From positions 1 through 59,880 of the forward strand of contig JALNYN010000004.1 in assembly GCA_023229825.1 (NCBI GenBank): a stretch of 59,880 nucleotides of DNA. The letters are read 5' to 3'. Under the pieces are notes generated by a model. That model did not search any database. It saw nothing but the letters and a program-made list of their open reading frames with translations, and was not told the DNA's origin. This DNA comes from Minisyncoccota bacterium. Lineage in GTDB: Bacteria > Patescibacteriota > Minisyncoccia > Phycocordibacterales > CAIJYI01. Shown here piece by piece: positions 31,034-38,923 of this stretch; position 1 is the first letter of the stretch, and each line of letters opens with the position of its first letter. The position numbers and the translations under genes were made by a program.

Positions 31034-31744
31034 ATGCAAAAAGAACTCATTGAACAAATAGAGCGGGAAATCCACGCTCCCGTCCCCGTAGCTCTTTCTA
31101 AAGAGGAACTGAGGCAGCTTATCGATACGCGGGTATTGAACATTTCAGAGGAATTCGCCCGGGGGTTCGAATTTTTGAGCGGAATGGAACGAACCGTGAC
31201 TTTTTTCGGATCTGCGCGATTCACCGAAGACAACGACCATTATCAAATGGCTCGCTTGCTTGCCGGAAAACTGGCTTCTTTCGGTATTGGAGTCGTAACC
31301 GGAGGCGGCGGAGGTATCATGGAAGCGGCCAATCGAGGTGCCTACGAATCAAAAGGATATTCGCTCGGTCTCAACATTGTGCTCCCCCACGAGCAAAAAG
31401 AAAACCCTTATCTCACGGAAAAAGCTCTTTTCAAGTATTTCTTCGTCAGAAAAGTGCTGCTTGCGTACGCAGCCGAGGCATACATATTCTTTCCCGGAGG
31501 ATTCGGCACTTTAGATGAGCTATTCGAAATTATCACGCTTGTACAAACCAAAAAAATAGAGCCCGTTCCGATCATTCTCGTCGGGGACGGTTATTGGAAA
31601 AAGCTCAATAGTTTCATCGAAAAAGAAATTCTGGGAAAACACCATGCGATCAACAAGGAAGATCTGAAGCTATACACCATGACCGATGACGTTGATACGA
31701 TAGTGGATATCGTCCTTCACGCGCCGATACGCGAACAAGACTAG
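31034..31744 (+). CDS. LOG-family nucleotide phosphoribohydrolase (TIGR00730-type)
   Basis: The 236-aa protein has the LOG/lysine-decarboxylase-like Rossmann fold: VTFFGSARF, GVVTGGGGGIMEAANRGA, and the signature PGGFGTLDELFE that holds the catalytic Glu. Members cleave nucleoside monophosphates to base and ribose 5-phosphate (PpnN, LOG); in bacteria this is purine salvage or stringent-response related. Start 31034 follows TATAAT by 6 nt; a longer frame from 30920 crosses that box and is rejected. A repeat block (31751-31814) follows the stop. Confidence 0.9.
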   Translation: MQKELIEQIEREIHAPVPVALSKEELRQLIDTRVLNISEEFARGFEFLSGMERTVTFFGSARFTEDNDHYQMARLLAGKLASFGIGVVTGGGGGIMEAANRGAYESKGYSLGLNIVLPHEQKENPYLTEKALFKYFFVRKVLLAYAAEAYIFFPGGFGTLDELFEIITLVQTKKIEPVPIILVGDGYWKKLNSFIEKEILGKHHAINKEDLKLYTMTDDVDTIVDIVLHAPIREQD

Positions 31745-31750
31745 AACGAA

Positions 31751-31814
31751 GTATCGGGAAAGTATCAGTATCAGGGGCGACCGTCGCCGGACGCGGGTCT
31801 CCGACCCCGTCCGG
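31751..31814. repeat. GTATCAG array joined to 28-bp palindromic element, copy 2
   Basis: AGTATCAGTATCAGG (the same word as at 14859-14974) runs into GCGACCGTCG and then the palindrome CCGGACGCGGGTCTCCGACC (31787-31814). The second inverted arm of the array is missing, as if replaced by the palindrome. It may act as terminator for LOG and uppP. Confidence 0.8.
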
Positions 31815-31827
31815 AACGTTTTGTGTT

Positions 31828-32601
31828 TTACCAGAGCAAGAATGCTGCTATTATTGCTACAACAATTCTGTAAATGCCAAAAGAAGTGAAATCGTATTTT
31901 CTGACGAAACCGAGGAAGAGTTTTATACATACAAGGGCGACAATAAATGAGGTAACAAAACCAGCCGCAAGAATTCCTGCATCGTCCGCAGAAAACGATC
32001 GCCAATTTTTAACGAGATCAAGACCGGTCGCTGCGCACATCGTCGGAACGGCAAGGAGAAAAGAAAACTCGACGATGGTTTCGCGTTTAATACCGAGCGA
32101 TAATCCTCCGACGATCGTCGCTCCGGAACGCGAAACGCCGGGGATCACCGAAATAGCCTGGAATAATCCGATCAGAAACGCATTTTTGTAAGAAATTTGC
32201 GAAATATTCTCAACAAGTTCCATTTTTGGCTTCTTTTTGTAAAGGTGTTCGAAAACAATAAGGATTACGCCGCCCAAGAACAGTGCCCATACGATCACCC
32301 ATTCGCTCCCCATCAATTGTTTAATGAATTTATATAGTGCGAGCCCGATGACCGCCGTCGGTAAAAAAGCGACGCATATTTTTTTAAGCGCCGGAATATC
32401 GCGCAAAAAAACGCGCCAATACAAAACCACGACGGAAAGTATCGCGCCAAGCTGAATGATGATGTCAAAACTCTTTTCAAAATTTCCGCCCGGAAGCCCA
32501 AGAAACTTCCCCGCCAAAATAAGATGCCCCGTCGAAGAAACAGGTAAAAACTCCGTAAGTCCTTCGACGATACCCAAAATTATGGCGTGAAATATTGTCA
32601 T
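31828..32601 (-). CDS. uppP: Undecaprenyl-diphosphatase (BacA/UppP)
   Basis: The 257-aa membrane protein has the two BacA signatures: EGLTEFLPVSSTGH near the N-terminus, with the catalytic Glu, and GVSRSGATI near the middle. About eight hydrophobic helices are visible. It dephosphorylates undecaprenyl-PP to recycle the lipid carrier for wall and surface polysaccharide. Start 32601 is directly followed by MTIFHAIILG, and TACAAT ends 6 nt upstream. Confidence 0.95.
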   Translation of the reverse strand: MTIFHAIILGIVEGLTEFLPVSSTGHLILAGKFLGLPGGNFEKSFDIIIQLGAILSVVVLYWRVFLRDIPALKKICVAFLPTAVIGLALYKFIKQLMGSEWVIVWALFLGGVILIVFEHLYKKKPKMELVENISQISYKNAFLIGLFQAISVIPGVSRSGATIVGGLSLGIKRETIVEFSFLLAVPTMCAATGLDLVKNWRSFSADDAGILAAGFVTSFIVALVCIKLFLGFVRKYDFTSFGIYRIVVAIIAAFLLW

Positions 32602-32613
32602 AAAAATATTGTA
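32602..32613 (-). promoter_or_regulatory. -10 box, leaderless start of uppP
   Basis: TACAAT (32608-32613, minus), ATTTTT, ATG. Confidence 0.65.
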
Positions 32614-32623
32614 TCATAAAAAA

Positions 32624-32650
32624 TGAAAAAACCGCGAGACTTACTCGCGT
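32624..32650 (-). terminator. Terminator after the zinc-ribbon gene
   Basis: CGCGAG, 5 nt, CTCGCG followed by a T-rich run on the minus strand. Confidence 0.8.
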
Positions 32651-32663
32651 GCATGGTGTTCAC

Positions 32664-32915
32664 TTATGAACTTTTGTCGAATTTTTTACACAAACGTTCG
32701 TACTGCGCCCTATCTATCACTGACACCACATGACGATGTTCGTTTCCGCATTTCGGACAGTTAACATAAAAATAATCAACCTTTGTGAGGCATATACAAA
32801 ACCACCAAGGATTTGGATAATAAAGTACATCTTTCTCGTCGAAATGAAAAACACATTCACATTTACCGCAGTTTATTTCATTCAGAGGTCGTCCTTCTTT
32901 TACTATTTCAATCAT
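32664..32915 (-). CDS. Small zinc-ribbon protein
   Basis: The 83-aa protein has two CxxC knuckles (CGKC near 16-19 and CPKC near 54-57), typical of a rubredoxin-like zinc ribbon, and conserved aromatic residues between them (YYPNPWWFCICL). It may bind RNA, DNA or a protein partner; I cannot be more specific. AGGAG is 6 nt before the ATG. It is monocistronic with its own terminator. Confidence 0.75.
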   Translation of the reverse strand: MIEIVKEGRPLNEINCGKCECVFHFDEKDVLYYPNPWWFCICLTKVDYFYVNCPKCGNEHRHVVSVIDRAQYERLCKKFDKSS

Positions 32916-32970
32916 CTTTTTCTCCTAAAAAATACATTTGTTCCCTTACCTTTATACGCGCACAAACATT

Positions 32971-33004
32971 TTGAGTCAACACACGCTCATGATAGATTCA
33001 ATGA
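32971..33004 (+). promoter_or_regulatory. Promoter of the GNAT gene, leaderless
   Basis: TTGAGT (32971-32976), 16 nt, TAGATT (32993-32998), 6 nt, ATG 33005. Confidence 0.7.
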
Positions 33005-33445
33005 ATGATCGAATATAAACGAACGGCAAAGCAAGACCTGCCGAAGATCGTCGCGCTCAATCGAAAAATATTTTTTGGAATGTATTCAAGAGAGCCTTAT
33101 TCACTTGAAGAATACCAAGCTCGGCTTTCCTCCGTTTCTTCCATGATTTTTGTCGCCGAAGAAAACAGCGAACTTATCGCGGATTCCATCGCGTTTGAAA
33201 AAGACGGAGCGTGGTATATATGGATACTTGGAGTTCACACTGATCATCGAAGGAAGGGCATTGCCGATCACTTATTTGAAATGAACGAATCATATGCCAA
33301 ATCGCATGGCCACAGCAAAGTTGTCATAAAAATTTACGCGGTTTCTTCCGCAACGCAAGAACTCGCCGCAAAACGGGGATATTGCACAGTAGAAACCGGC
33401 GGAGAAAAAGATGAAAAGTTTTTGATCGTTGAACTTTTTTTATAA
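33005..33445 (+). CDS. GNAT-family N-acetyltransferase
   Basis: The 146-aa single-domain acetyltransferase has the acetyl-CoA pyrophosphate loop HRRKGIADHLF (R..G.A type), preceded by WYIWILGVHTDH (strand 4) and followed by VVIKIYAVSSATQELAAKRGY, the usual strand 5 and helix. The acceptor is unknown. A promoter with a leaderless start lies directly in front. It converges on the PaaX-like gene, with one palindrome copy in between. Confidence 0.85.
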   Translation: MIEYKRTAKQDLPKIVALNRKIFFGMYSREPYSLEEYQARLSSVSSMIFVAEENSELIADSIAFEKDGAWYIWILGVHTDHRRKGIADHLFEMNESYAKSHGHSKVVIKIYAVSSATQELAAKRGYCTVETGGEKDEKFLIVELFL

Positions 33446-33488
33446 AAGGTAGAAAAAAGTTTAATACTCTTTTGTTTTTAACTATCTA

Positions 33489-33524
33489 GTCGTTCACATT
33501 TCGCATATGAGAAATATGAACGAC
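33489..33524. repeat. 36-bp palindrome, copy downstream of the PaaX-like gene
   Basis: GTCGTTCACATTTCGCATAT... is a near-perfect inverted repeat (one or two mismatches). A perfect copy lies at 34212-34247 on the other side of the gene. Confidence 0.92.
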
Positions 33525-33537
33525 AAACCCATAAAAG

Positions 33538-34194
33538 CTATACTTGTTCTAGCTTAAAATGTTTTCGCAACTCTGCGTCTTTAGTGAGGTGTGTTACTTC
33601 CATTATCTCAACGAAGTCCCCCACTCCGAAATAATCCGCCACAAACAAAACTTCTTTTTCGCACGGATACGGATACACCCAAACACTTTTTTGATATTGA
33701 TAAAAACCGAGCGCGCGGAGACGAAAGCGAAGCGCATCGCGAGCGCGAGTGTGATTCACAGGAATATCAAAAAGCACGAACCGCCATTTTCCGTCCCATT
33801 TTTCCGGATCAGGGATGCATGAGTCTTCAAAAAGAATTTTTTCAAAATACTTTTTTCCTTTTTCTGTCAGGACAACGCGTGGTTTTCCTTGAGAATCTGT
33901 TTTCTCCTCTATATAACCTCGTTTTTTTAAATTTCGTGATGCTTCCCACAACTGTCTTTTACTGTACCTTTTTGACCTATTGTATTCTCCTGCGAGGCGA
34001 GATAACCCGGGAGCAACCGCCAGAATAGTCGTTATTCCTGCGAGAGCGACAAGAGCCAGAGCAATTACAGTGATACGAGCCGGCATGGTTTCGGAGTTGA
34101 GAAAATCTTTTGCTTTTTTTGTTAAAGAAATGGCTTTTGTTTTCGGTCTTTTTGTATCTCCTTTTTTGCTATTTCGTATTTTTTGCATCTTCAT
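33538..34194 (-). CDS. PaaX-like regulator with a membrane segment and Cas2-like C-terminal domain
   Basis: The 218-aa protein has a basic N-terminus, a hydrophobic helix (about 41-62), a winged-helix region (about 66-118, YSKRQLWEASRNLKKRGYIE), and the PaaX C-terminal domain with WDGKWRFVLFDIP..HTRARDALRFRLRALGFYQYQKSVWVYPY. That last part is a Cas2-like ferredoxin fold. PaaX-type proteins are repressors; this membrane-linked form is frequent in Patescibacteria and its target is unknown. TATAAT ends 6 nt before the ATG, and a 36-bp palindrome covers the -35 position, which suggests autoregulation. Confidence 0.8.
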   Translation of the reverse strand: MKMQKIRNSKKGDTKRPKTKAISLTKKAKDFLNSETMPARITVIALALVALAGITTILAVAPGLSRLAGEYNRSKRYSKRQLWEASRNLKKRGYIEEKTDSQGKPRVVLTEKGKKYFEKILFEDSCIPDPEKWDGKWRFVLFDIPVNHTRARDALRFRLRALGFYQYQKSVWVYPYPCEKEVLFVADYFGVGDFVEIMEVTHLTKDAELRKHFKLEQV

Positions 34195-34206
34195 CTTTTT
34201 ATTATA
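34195..34206 (-). promoter_or_regulatory. -10 box of the PaaX-like gene, leaderless
   Basis: TATAAT (34201-34206, minus), AAAAAG, ATG 34194. Confidence 0.78.
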
Positions 34207-34211
34207 TCACA

Positions 34212-34247
34212 GTCGTTCATATTTCGCATATGCGAAATATGAACGAC
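34212..34247. promoter_or_regulatory. 36-bp perfect palindrome over the -35 region (candidate operator)
   Basis: GTCGTTCATATTTCGCATAT continues symmetrically to GAACGAC, with 18-bp arms and no loop. The centre sits where the -35 should be for the TATAAT at 34201-34206, so a bound dimer would block transcription. Confidence 0.75.
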
Positions 34248-34316
34248 TAAAATATTTGTGGAAAGTAAAGGCAACAATAAAAAAGAAAGAATGAAAAAAT
34301 ATGGGGTATAAAAAAT

Positions 34317-34346
34317 CACCCGCTGCCGAAATTCTGGCAGCGGGTG
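34317..34346 (-). terminator. Terminator of ftsH
   Basis: CACCCGCTGCC, 8-nt loop, GGCAGCGGGTG, followed by a T run on the minus strand. Confidence 0.9.
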
Positions 34347-34394
34347 GGGTTTAGTCCGAAGGGAGATAATTTTCACGAAACGCTTGCGCGGTCG

Positions 34395-36443
34395 TTATTC
34401 TTGCTTCCCTTCGTGTAAGTCTTTTTCAATAACGGGCGTCACAGCAGGTTTTTCCACAAACCCGACAGGTACCGGAATCTCTCCAGATTCCATGGTCTTA
34501 CCTTCCATGACCGCATCAATTTGAGGAACTCCGATAGTTTCCCATTTCAGGAGAGCTTCGGTCATGACGGTCAATTCTGCGTCATGAGCATGAAGCATCT
34601 CTTCGGCTTCTTTATATATCTTATCGATAATAAAGTCGATCTCGTCATCAATAGCTTTTGCTTTAGCCTGAGAGGTTTGGCTTTGGAACGTTCCACTACC
34701 GCCAAGGAACTGCGGTCCATTACCCTCTTCTACAAATGAACGAACGCCAAGTTTGGACAAACCCCAAGCGACAACGAGTCGTTTCGCCAAGTCCGTCGCC
34801 CTCATTATGTCATTGGAAGCACCGGTTGTTACTCCGTCTTCTCCTACACGCATCACTTCCGCAACTCGACCGCCATACAATGATCGTATCTGGCTATGCA
34901 ATTTTTCCTTACTTGCGCTATATTCATCGCGTTCAGGCAAGAAAAAGGTCAAACCAAGTGCACCACCGCGAGGGGTAATGCTCACTTTATATACCGGAGG
35001 ATGATTTTTTGACAACCGACCGACAATAGCATGTCCCGCTTCATGCGCAGCAGTAAGCCATTTCTCCTCATCGTTCATTACCATGGTTTTATTTTCCGGA
35101 CCAAGCAAGACTTTGTCTTTCGCTTTTTCCAAGTCAGTCATGGTGACTACCGTTCTTTTTTCACGAGCGGCGATGAGAGCGGCCTCATTACAGATATTGG
35201 CAATATGAGCGCAAGACATCCCAGTGGTTCCTCTTGCCAAGTCCAACAGCACAACATCGGAATCCAATTTTTTATTGCGTGTATGAACTTTAAAAACCTC
35301 TACACGTCCAAGCATATCGGGATTATTCAATGTGATCTGTCTATCGAAACGACCTGGGCGCATCACTCCTTTATCAAGTACATCCGGACGGTTGGTCGCG
35401 GCCATAACGATAACGCCTTCCAACCCATCAAAACCATCCATTTCGACAAGTATCTGGTTCAGTGTTTGCTCTCGTTCATCATTATTATTGCCGACGTTTC
35501 CGCCTCTTTGTCGTCCAACAGCGTCAAACTCATCAATAAAAATAATACAAGGAGCTTTCTCTTTTGCTTGTTTGAACAGATCTCGAACGCGTGACGCGCC
35601 GACACCGACAAACATTTCAACAAAATTAGAGCCGGATATACTGAAAAATGTTATCTTTTTTGCTGCTTCCTTATCATTTTTTTTCAGTTCCTTGAACTTT
35701 GCATTTATTTCACCGGCCACGGCGCGAGCGATCAAGGTTTTACCGGTACCAGGAGGTCCAAGTAACAAAATCCCATGCGGTATTTCACCGCCTGCTTCCG
35801 TAAACAAGCTTGGATCCAGAAGTGATTCGGTCATTTCCCAAATAGATTCCTTTGCATCATCACATCCGGCAACACTAGCGAATGTTTCCTTAATTTTGTC
35901 AGTATCGTCAACTATCGCCCCTTTCGCTTTTCCAAATTCCTGAGCACCGCCAGCACCGCCCATTCCGCCTTTTTTACCGAAATAAAAGTAGCCGATCATC
36001 CCGACAAAAACTATCATCACTAATGTGCCGGGAGTGAAAAATCCCTCGATAAAACTTGGAGGGGGTGGCGGCGCTTTTACTATGACTTTCAGATCGGGTT
36101 GGTCGGTCAATATTTTCATTAACCCGGGATCACCGCCGTAGTATGTTTTATAGGGCTTTGCGTCCGCACCTTTCGGTACTACGATCAAACCCATGCTGCC
36201 GTCCGAGAGGATCGTGACTTGGGCTATTTTTCCGTCTTTCACGTCTTGCAAGAACTCGCTGTAGGCCGGATCAACCGGATTTTTAGCTTTCTGAACTTGT
36301 TCGGTTGGAGTTCCGGTATTTACCGGGTCGGTTTGGTCGTTTAGCGACCATGGATGCTGCCAGAGCACCAATGCCAAAAGCAGCATCGCATAGATGAGCC
36401 ATCTTGGATATTTTGGCTTATCCGGCAAATTATTTTCACTCAT
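34395..36443 (-). CDS. ftsH: ATP-dependent zinc metalloprotease FtsH
   Basis: The 682-aa protein has two N-terminal membrane helices (about 15-27 and 135-152) around a periplasmic loop, the AAA module with Walker A GPPGTGKT (near 229), Walker B FIDEFDAVGRQRG, and second-region-of-homology NRPDVLDKGVMRPGRFDRQ, and the zinc site HEAGH (near 466). It degrades misfolded membrane proteins and short-lived regulators. AAAGGAGGT precedes the ATG. Monocistronic, with a strong terminator. The periplasmic loop is longer than usual and rich in Pro/Thr. Confidence 0.96.
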   Translation of the reverse strand: MSENNLPDKPKYPRWLIYAMLLLALVLWQHPWSLNDQTDPVNTGTPTEQVQKAKNPVDPAYSEFLQDVKDGKIAQVTILSDGSMGLIVVPKGADAKPYKTYYGGDPGLMKILTDQPDLKVIVKAPPPPPSFIEGFFTPGTLVMIVFVGMIGYFYFGKKGGMGGAGGAQEFGKAKGAIVDDTDKIKETFASVAGCDDAKESIWEMTESLLDPSLFTEAGGEIPHGILLLGPPGTGKTLIARAVAGEINAKFKELKKNDKEAAKKITFFSISGSNFVEMFVGVGASRVRDLFKQAKEKAPCIIFIDEFDAVGRQRGGNVGNNNDEREQTLNQILVEMDGFDGLEGVIVMAATNRPDVLDKGVMRPGRFDRQITLNNPDMLGRVEVFKVHTRNKKLDSDVVLLDLARGTTGMSCAHIANICNEAALIAAREKRTVVTMTDLEKAKDKVLLGPENKTMVMNDEEKWLTAAHEAGHAIVGRLSKNHPPVYKVSITPRGGALGLTFFLPERDEYSASKEKLHSQIRSLYGGRVAEVMRVGEDGVTTGASNDIMRATDLAKRLVVAWGLSKLGVRSFVEEGNGPQFLGGSGTFQSQTSQAKAKAIDDEIDFIIDKIYKEAEEMLHAHDAELTVMTEALLKWETIGVPQIDAVMEGKTMESGEIPVPVGFVEKPAVTPVIEKDLHEGKQE

Positions 36444-36600
36444 GTGAATTACCTCCTTTCTTCGGAATATGAAATTTCAAAGATCTTTTCCTTTCTTCTT
36501 GTTACAGTATCCTCTAATGTATACCCTTTCATAAAAGAGTGTCTGTGTCAAGACGGCCGTTCAGCGAAAAATTCGGCTCCTTCATGTCGGACATGCAAGA

Positions 36601-36628
36601 AAAAATGCGCCCGCATAGGGGCGCATTA
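36601..36628 (-). terminator. Terminator after the small Cys protein gene
   Basis: ATGCGCCC / GGGCGCAT stem followed by a T run on the minus strand. Confidence 0.85.
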
Positions 36629-36642
36629 TTGCGGTGAGATCA

Positions 36643-36837
36643 TTAGTCTGTAATGACCTCATGACCGCGTAAATCAAGGGTGTTCTCTGTTTTAGGCATC
36701 AATTCTTCTGCCTGTTGTTGATCTTCCGCCTGTTTCTGAATGGCTATTTTTTTATCATGGCATTCACCCTGCGTTAGTATGCATGCTGCCATTGCATGTT
36801 CGCATTCGGCGCATGGGTCTTGTGTTTTGTCTAACAT
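36643..36837 (-). CDS. Small Cys-rich hypothetical protein
   Basis: The 64-aa product begins MLDKTQDPCAECEHAMAAC and carries CxxC plus two more Cys in the first 26 residues, fitting a small metal site; the rest is acidic and Gln-rich. The ATG at 36837 has AGAGGTGA 7 nt upstream; a GTG start at 36846 is also possible. I do not recognise the family. It has its own terminator. Confidence 0.65.
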   Translation of the reverse strand: MLDKTQDPCAECEHAMAACILTQGECHDKKIAIQKQAEDQQQAEELMPKTENTLDLRGHEVITD

Positions 36838-36931
36838 GACGCTCACCTCTTTTGGCTGTTGACTAAGTTATTTCTGTTTGAATCATACCATATCGCTGTT
36901 TCAAAGTCAATATTTCCGTTTTCATCGCAGC

Positions 36932-37957
36932 TTAAAAAATCCGCCGTAAAAGATCGAGGAAAATATCGTACCACTTCGGCTTGAACATTTCCGGAACAAA
37001 CACGTCCGCATCGGATTTCCAGTCTTCGAGAATTTTTCGTAGGTCGCGTATCATGGCAGACCGCGTAAAGAACACCCCCGCCTCCGCGTTCCAGCCGAAA
37101 GAGATCGGGTCGAGATTCCCGGAACCAACCATGCCGATAGTATCATCTATTAAAAGCGCCTTAGCGTGATTCATTTCGTGTGACAGATAAGCGATCGCGC
37201 CGAGCTTGGCAAAAAAAGCGATCTGGAAATAATTCATGTGGTTCACAATGCCGTAATCGGTCTTTTCGGGTATGATGATCTCAACCCGCACTCCGCGCAG
37301 GATCGCCTCGTGAAGGCGCGCCAAAAGCCACCGTCTCGGAAAAAAGTACGGGGTAACTACAGTGATAGAATGCTGCGCCTTAGCAATATGCTGTTCATAC
37401 TGCTCTCTGATCTCAAGCCACTTCCCTCCGATACCATGTTCAGTAAACCACGTCCGCGCTTTTCGCAAGATCGGCTTCTTACCGAGACGGGCTCGAATGT
37501 CTTCACTTTTTCCTCCGCACTCTTTGTAGACGCGTGCAAAAGAACGCAAGGATGAGGAGAGAATCTTTCTTCCGGTCACCCGTACCTGCAGATCTTTCCA
37601 TGGCGCATACGTTCCCCTGATATTCACTCCGCCGAGAAAAACAACGCTTTCATCAACAATGAGAGTCTTTCGATGCAATCGACGAAACCAATAACTGAAA
37701 AAAAGCACTTCGCCGCCGGCCTTGCGGAGACCGTCGATCGCCCGCGAATCCACGCCAAAACTTCCGAACGAGTCCAAAATGAGAACCACTCGAACTCCCT
37801 CGCGGGCTTTTTTCTCTAAAACAGCAAAAAAATTGTATCCTACCGTGTCATTCTGAAAAATATACATTTCCAAATAAATGCTTTTTTTGGCGGAGGCGAT
37901 GGCATTGATCATCCCCTTCCATGCGGATTTTGAGGTGGTGTAAAAACGATAGCGCAT
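36932..37957 (-). CDS. Cardiolipin synthase-like phospholipase D family protein
   Basis: The 341-aa protein has the two HKD motifs of the PLD family: HRKTLIVDESVVFLGGVN (near 92) and HAKALLIDDTIGMVGSGNLD (near 262). The layout (two half-domains, no large N-terminal membrane region) matches short ClsA/ClsB-type synthases, so cardiolipin formation is likely, though other phospholipid transfers are possible. The repeat hairpin at 37965-38049 lies directly upstream; no Shine-Dalgarno is seen. Confidence 0.88.
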   Translation of the reverse strand: MRYRFYTTSKSAWKGMINAIASAKKSIYLEMYIFQNDTVGYNFFAVLEKKAREGVRVVLILDSFGSFGVDSRAIDGLRKAGGEVLFFSYWFRRLHRKTLIVDESVVFLGGVNIRGTYAPWKDLQVRVTGRKILSSSLRSFARVYKECGGKSEDIRARLGKKPILRKARTWFTEHGIGGKWLEIREQYEQHIAKAQHSITVVTPYFFPRRWLLARLHEAILRGVRVEIIIPEKTDYGIVNHMNYFQIAFFAKLGAIAYLSHEMNHAKALLIDDTIGMVGSGNLDPISFGWNAEAGVFFTRSAMIRDLRKILEDWKSDADVFVPEMFKPKWYDIFLDLLRRIF

Positions 37958-37964
37958 GACAGTT

Positions 37965-38049
37965 AAAAGTTTATCAAGTTCATCAAGTTTATAAAGGACG
38001 AACGATGACGACGGACTTTATAACTTGATGGACTTTCTACTTGATGAAC
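37965..38049. repeat. Paired repeat hairpin (ATCAAGTTT / AACTTGAT)
   Basis: Left arm 37965-37996, spacer GACGAACGATGACGACGGA, right arm 38016-38049. The right arm encodes the last residues of the alkD-like protein (KSIKL). Confidence 0.85.
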
Positions 38050-38767
38050 AGAGGAATTCTTTTCTCTTTTCTTCCGGAAACCTTTCGATCGCGTATCTTA
38101 ACATGGTTCTCGGCATATTCCCCGCGTGTTTTTTCAGAAATTCTTCCTCAACAGACTGATCTCGCTTGCCGATCTCTCGAAGCATCCAGCCGACGGCTTT
38201 ATGGATGAGATCGTGCCGGTCATGAACCAGTATTTCTGCGATCTCAAGCGATTCAACAAAACTATTGTACTTTATATATTGAAATGTTGCGAGCACCGCA
38301 ATGCGCCGTTCCCATAAATTTTCGGATCGGGCGATTTTTTTCAAGAGCGAAATGTCCCGCCGGACGCGGGTCTCTGACCCCGTCTTCCAAAGATACTCCC
38401 CGATGATCTTCGGTGCTGAAAGGTCTATCAAGTCCCAGTTGTTGATATGCATCGTGTTCGCCAGGTACAGCGAAAAAATTTTCTTTTTTGTTTCGGCATC
38501 GCCTTTTTCAAATTGATGAATGAGGATAAAAAGAGCAATAAGGCGTTCTTCGTGATATTTTGAGTGAAGAAGTTTTTCGACATCAGAGATCGAAAGATCA
38601 GAAAATTTTTTCGCGATTACCCGTTGGACCGGAACCATGATACCGAGAAACAGATCGCCATCGGCATATTCGCCTTTTCCGGTTTTGAAAAAACGCATCA
38701 AAAGCGCTGCTTTTTGAGGATCAGCATGAGAACGGATCTCTTTTTGTAGTTCTGTAAAATTTATCAT
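38018..38767 (-). CDS. AlkD-like DNA alkylation repair protein, with inserted palindrome
   Basis: The 249-aa protein is an all-helical HEAT-like DNA glycosylase of the AlkD family: VQRVIAKKF, YHEERLIALFIL, NNWDLIDLSAPKIIGEYLW, RSENLWERRIAVLATFQYIK, LIHKAVGWMLREIGKRDQ and MPRTMLRYAIE. It would excise bulky or charged alkylated bases. The WK-TGSETRVRR-DIS stretch (38357-38388) interrupts the normal GEYL...IARSENLWERR stretch and comes from the 28-bp palindromic element. The C-terminus is read through the repeat arm. Confidence 0.9.
   Translation of the reverse strand: MINFTELQKEIRSHADPQKAALLMRFFKTGKGEYADGDLFLGIMVPVQRVIAKKFSDLSISDVEKLLHSKYHEERLIALFILIHQFEKGDAETKKKIFSLYLANTMHINNWDLIDLSAPKIIGEYLWKTGSETRVRRDISLLKKIARSENLWERRIAVLATFQYIKYNSFVESLEIAEILVHDRHDLIHKAVGWMLREIGKRDQSVEEEFLKKHAGNMPRTMLRYAIERFPEEKRKEFLCSSSRKSIKL
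38357..38388. repeat. 28-bp palindromic element inside the alkD gene, copy 3
   Basis: CCGGACGCGGGTCTCTGACC matches the two intergenic copies but its right arm is worn (CCGTCTTCC), so the hairpin is partly lost. In frame it encodes TGSETRVRR. Confidence 0.85.
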
Positions 38768-38773
38768 GCGTTT

Positions 38774-38919
38774 CTACAATTTTCAATTTCCAATTTTTAA
38801 TTTTCAATCAATTTTCAATGTTTCAATTTTTAATTTTCAAACGCGAACGACGCCGTTGAGTTTGAAAATTTTTTATTGAAAATTCATTGAAAATTGGAAA
38901 TTTGTAAATTGAAAATTTT
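38774..38919. repeat. Large paired heptamer hairpin (TTTTCAA / TTGAAAA)
   Basis: Left arm 38774-38840, spacer ACGCGAACGACGCCGTTGAG, right arm 38861-38919; same word as at 28060-28288. It lies between alkD and the DUF2914 gene. Confidence 0.9.
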
Positions 38920-38923
38920 ATTC

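Noticed and set aside
31670..32005. Minus-strand frame with TGSETRVRRRSP
   Set aside because: It overlaps uppP and LOG out of frame and is open only because the palindromic repeat contains no stop.
33538..34194. cas2 gene and CRISPR locus
   Set aside because: The C-terminal domain is the Cas2-like fold of PaaX, with a winged helix in front; no cas1 or array is nearby.
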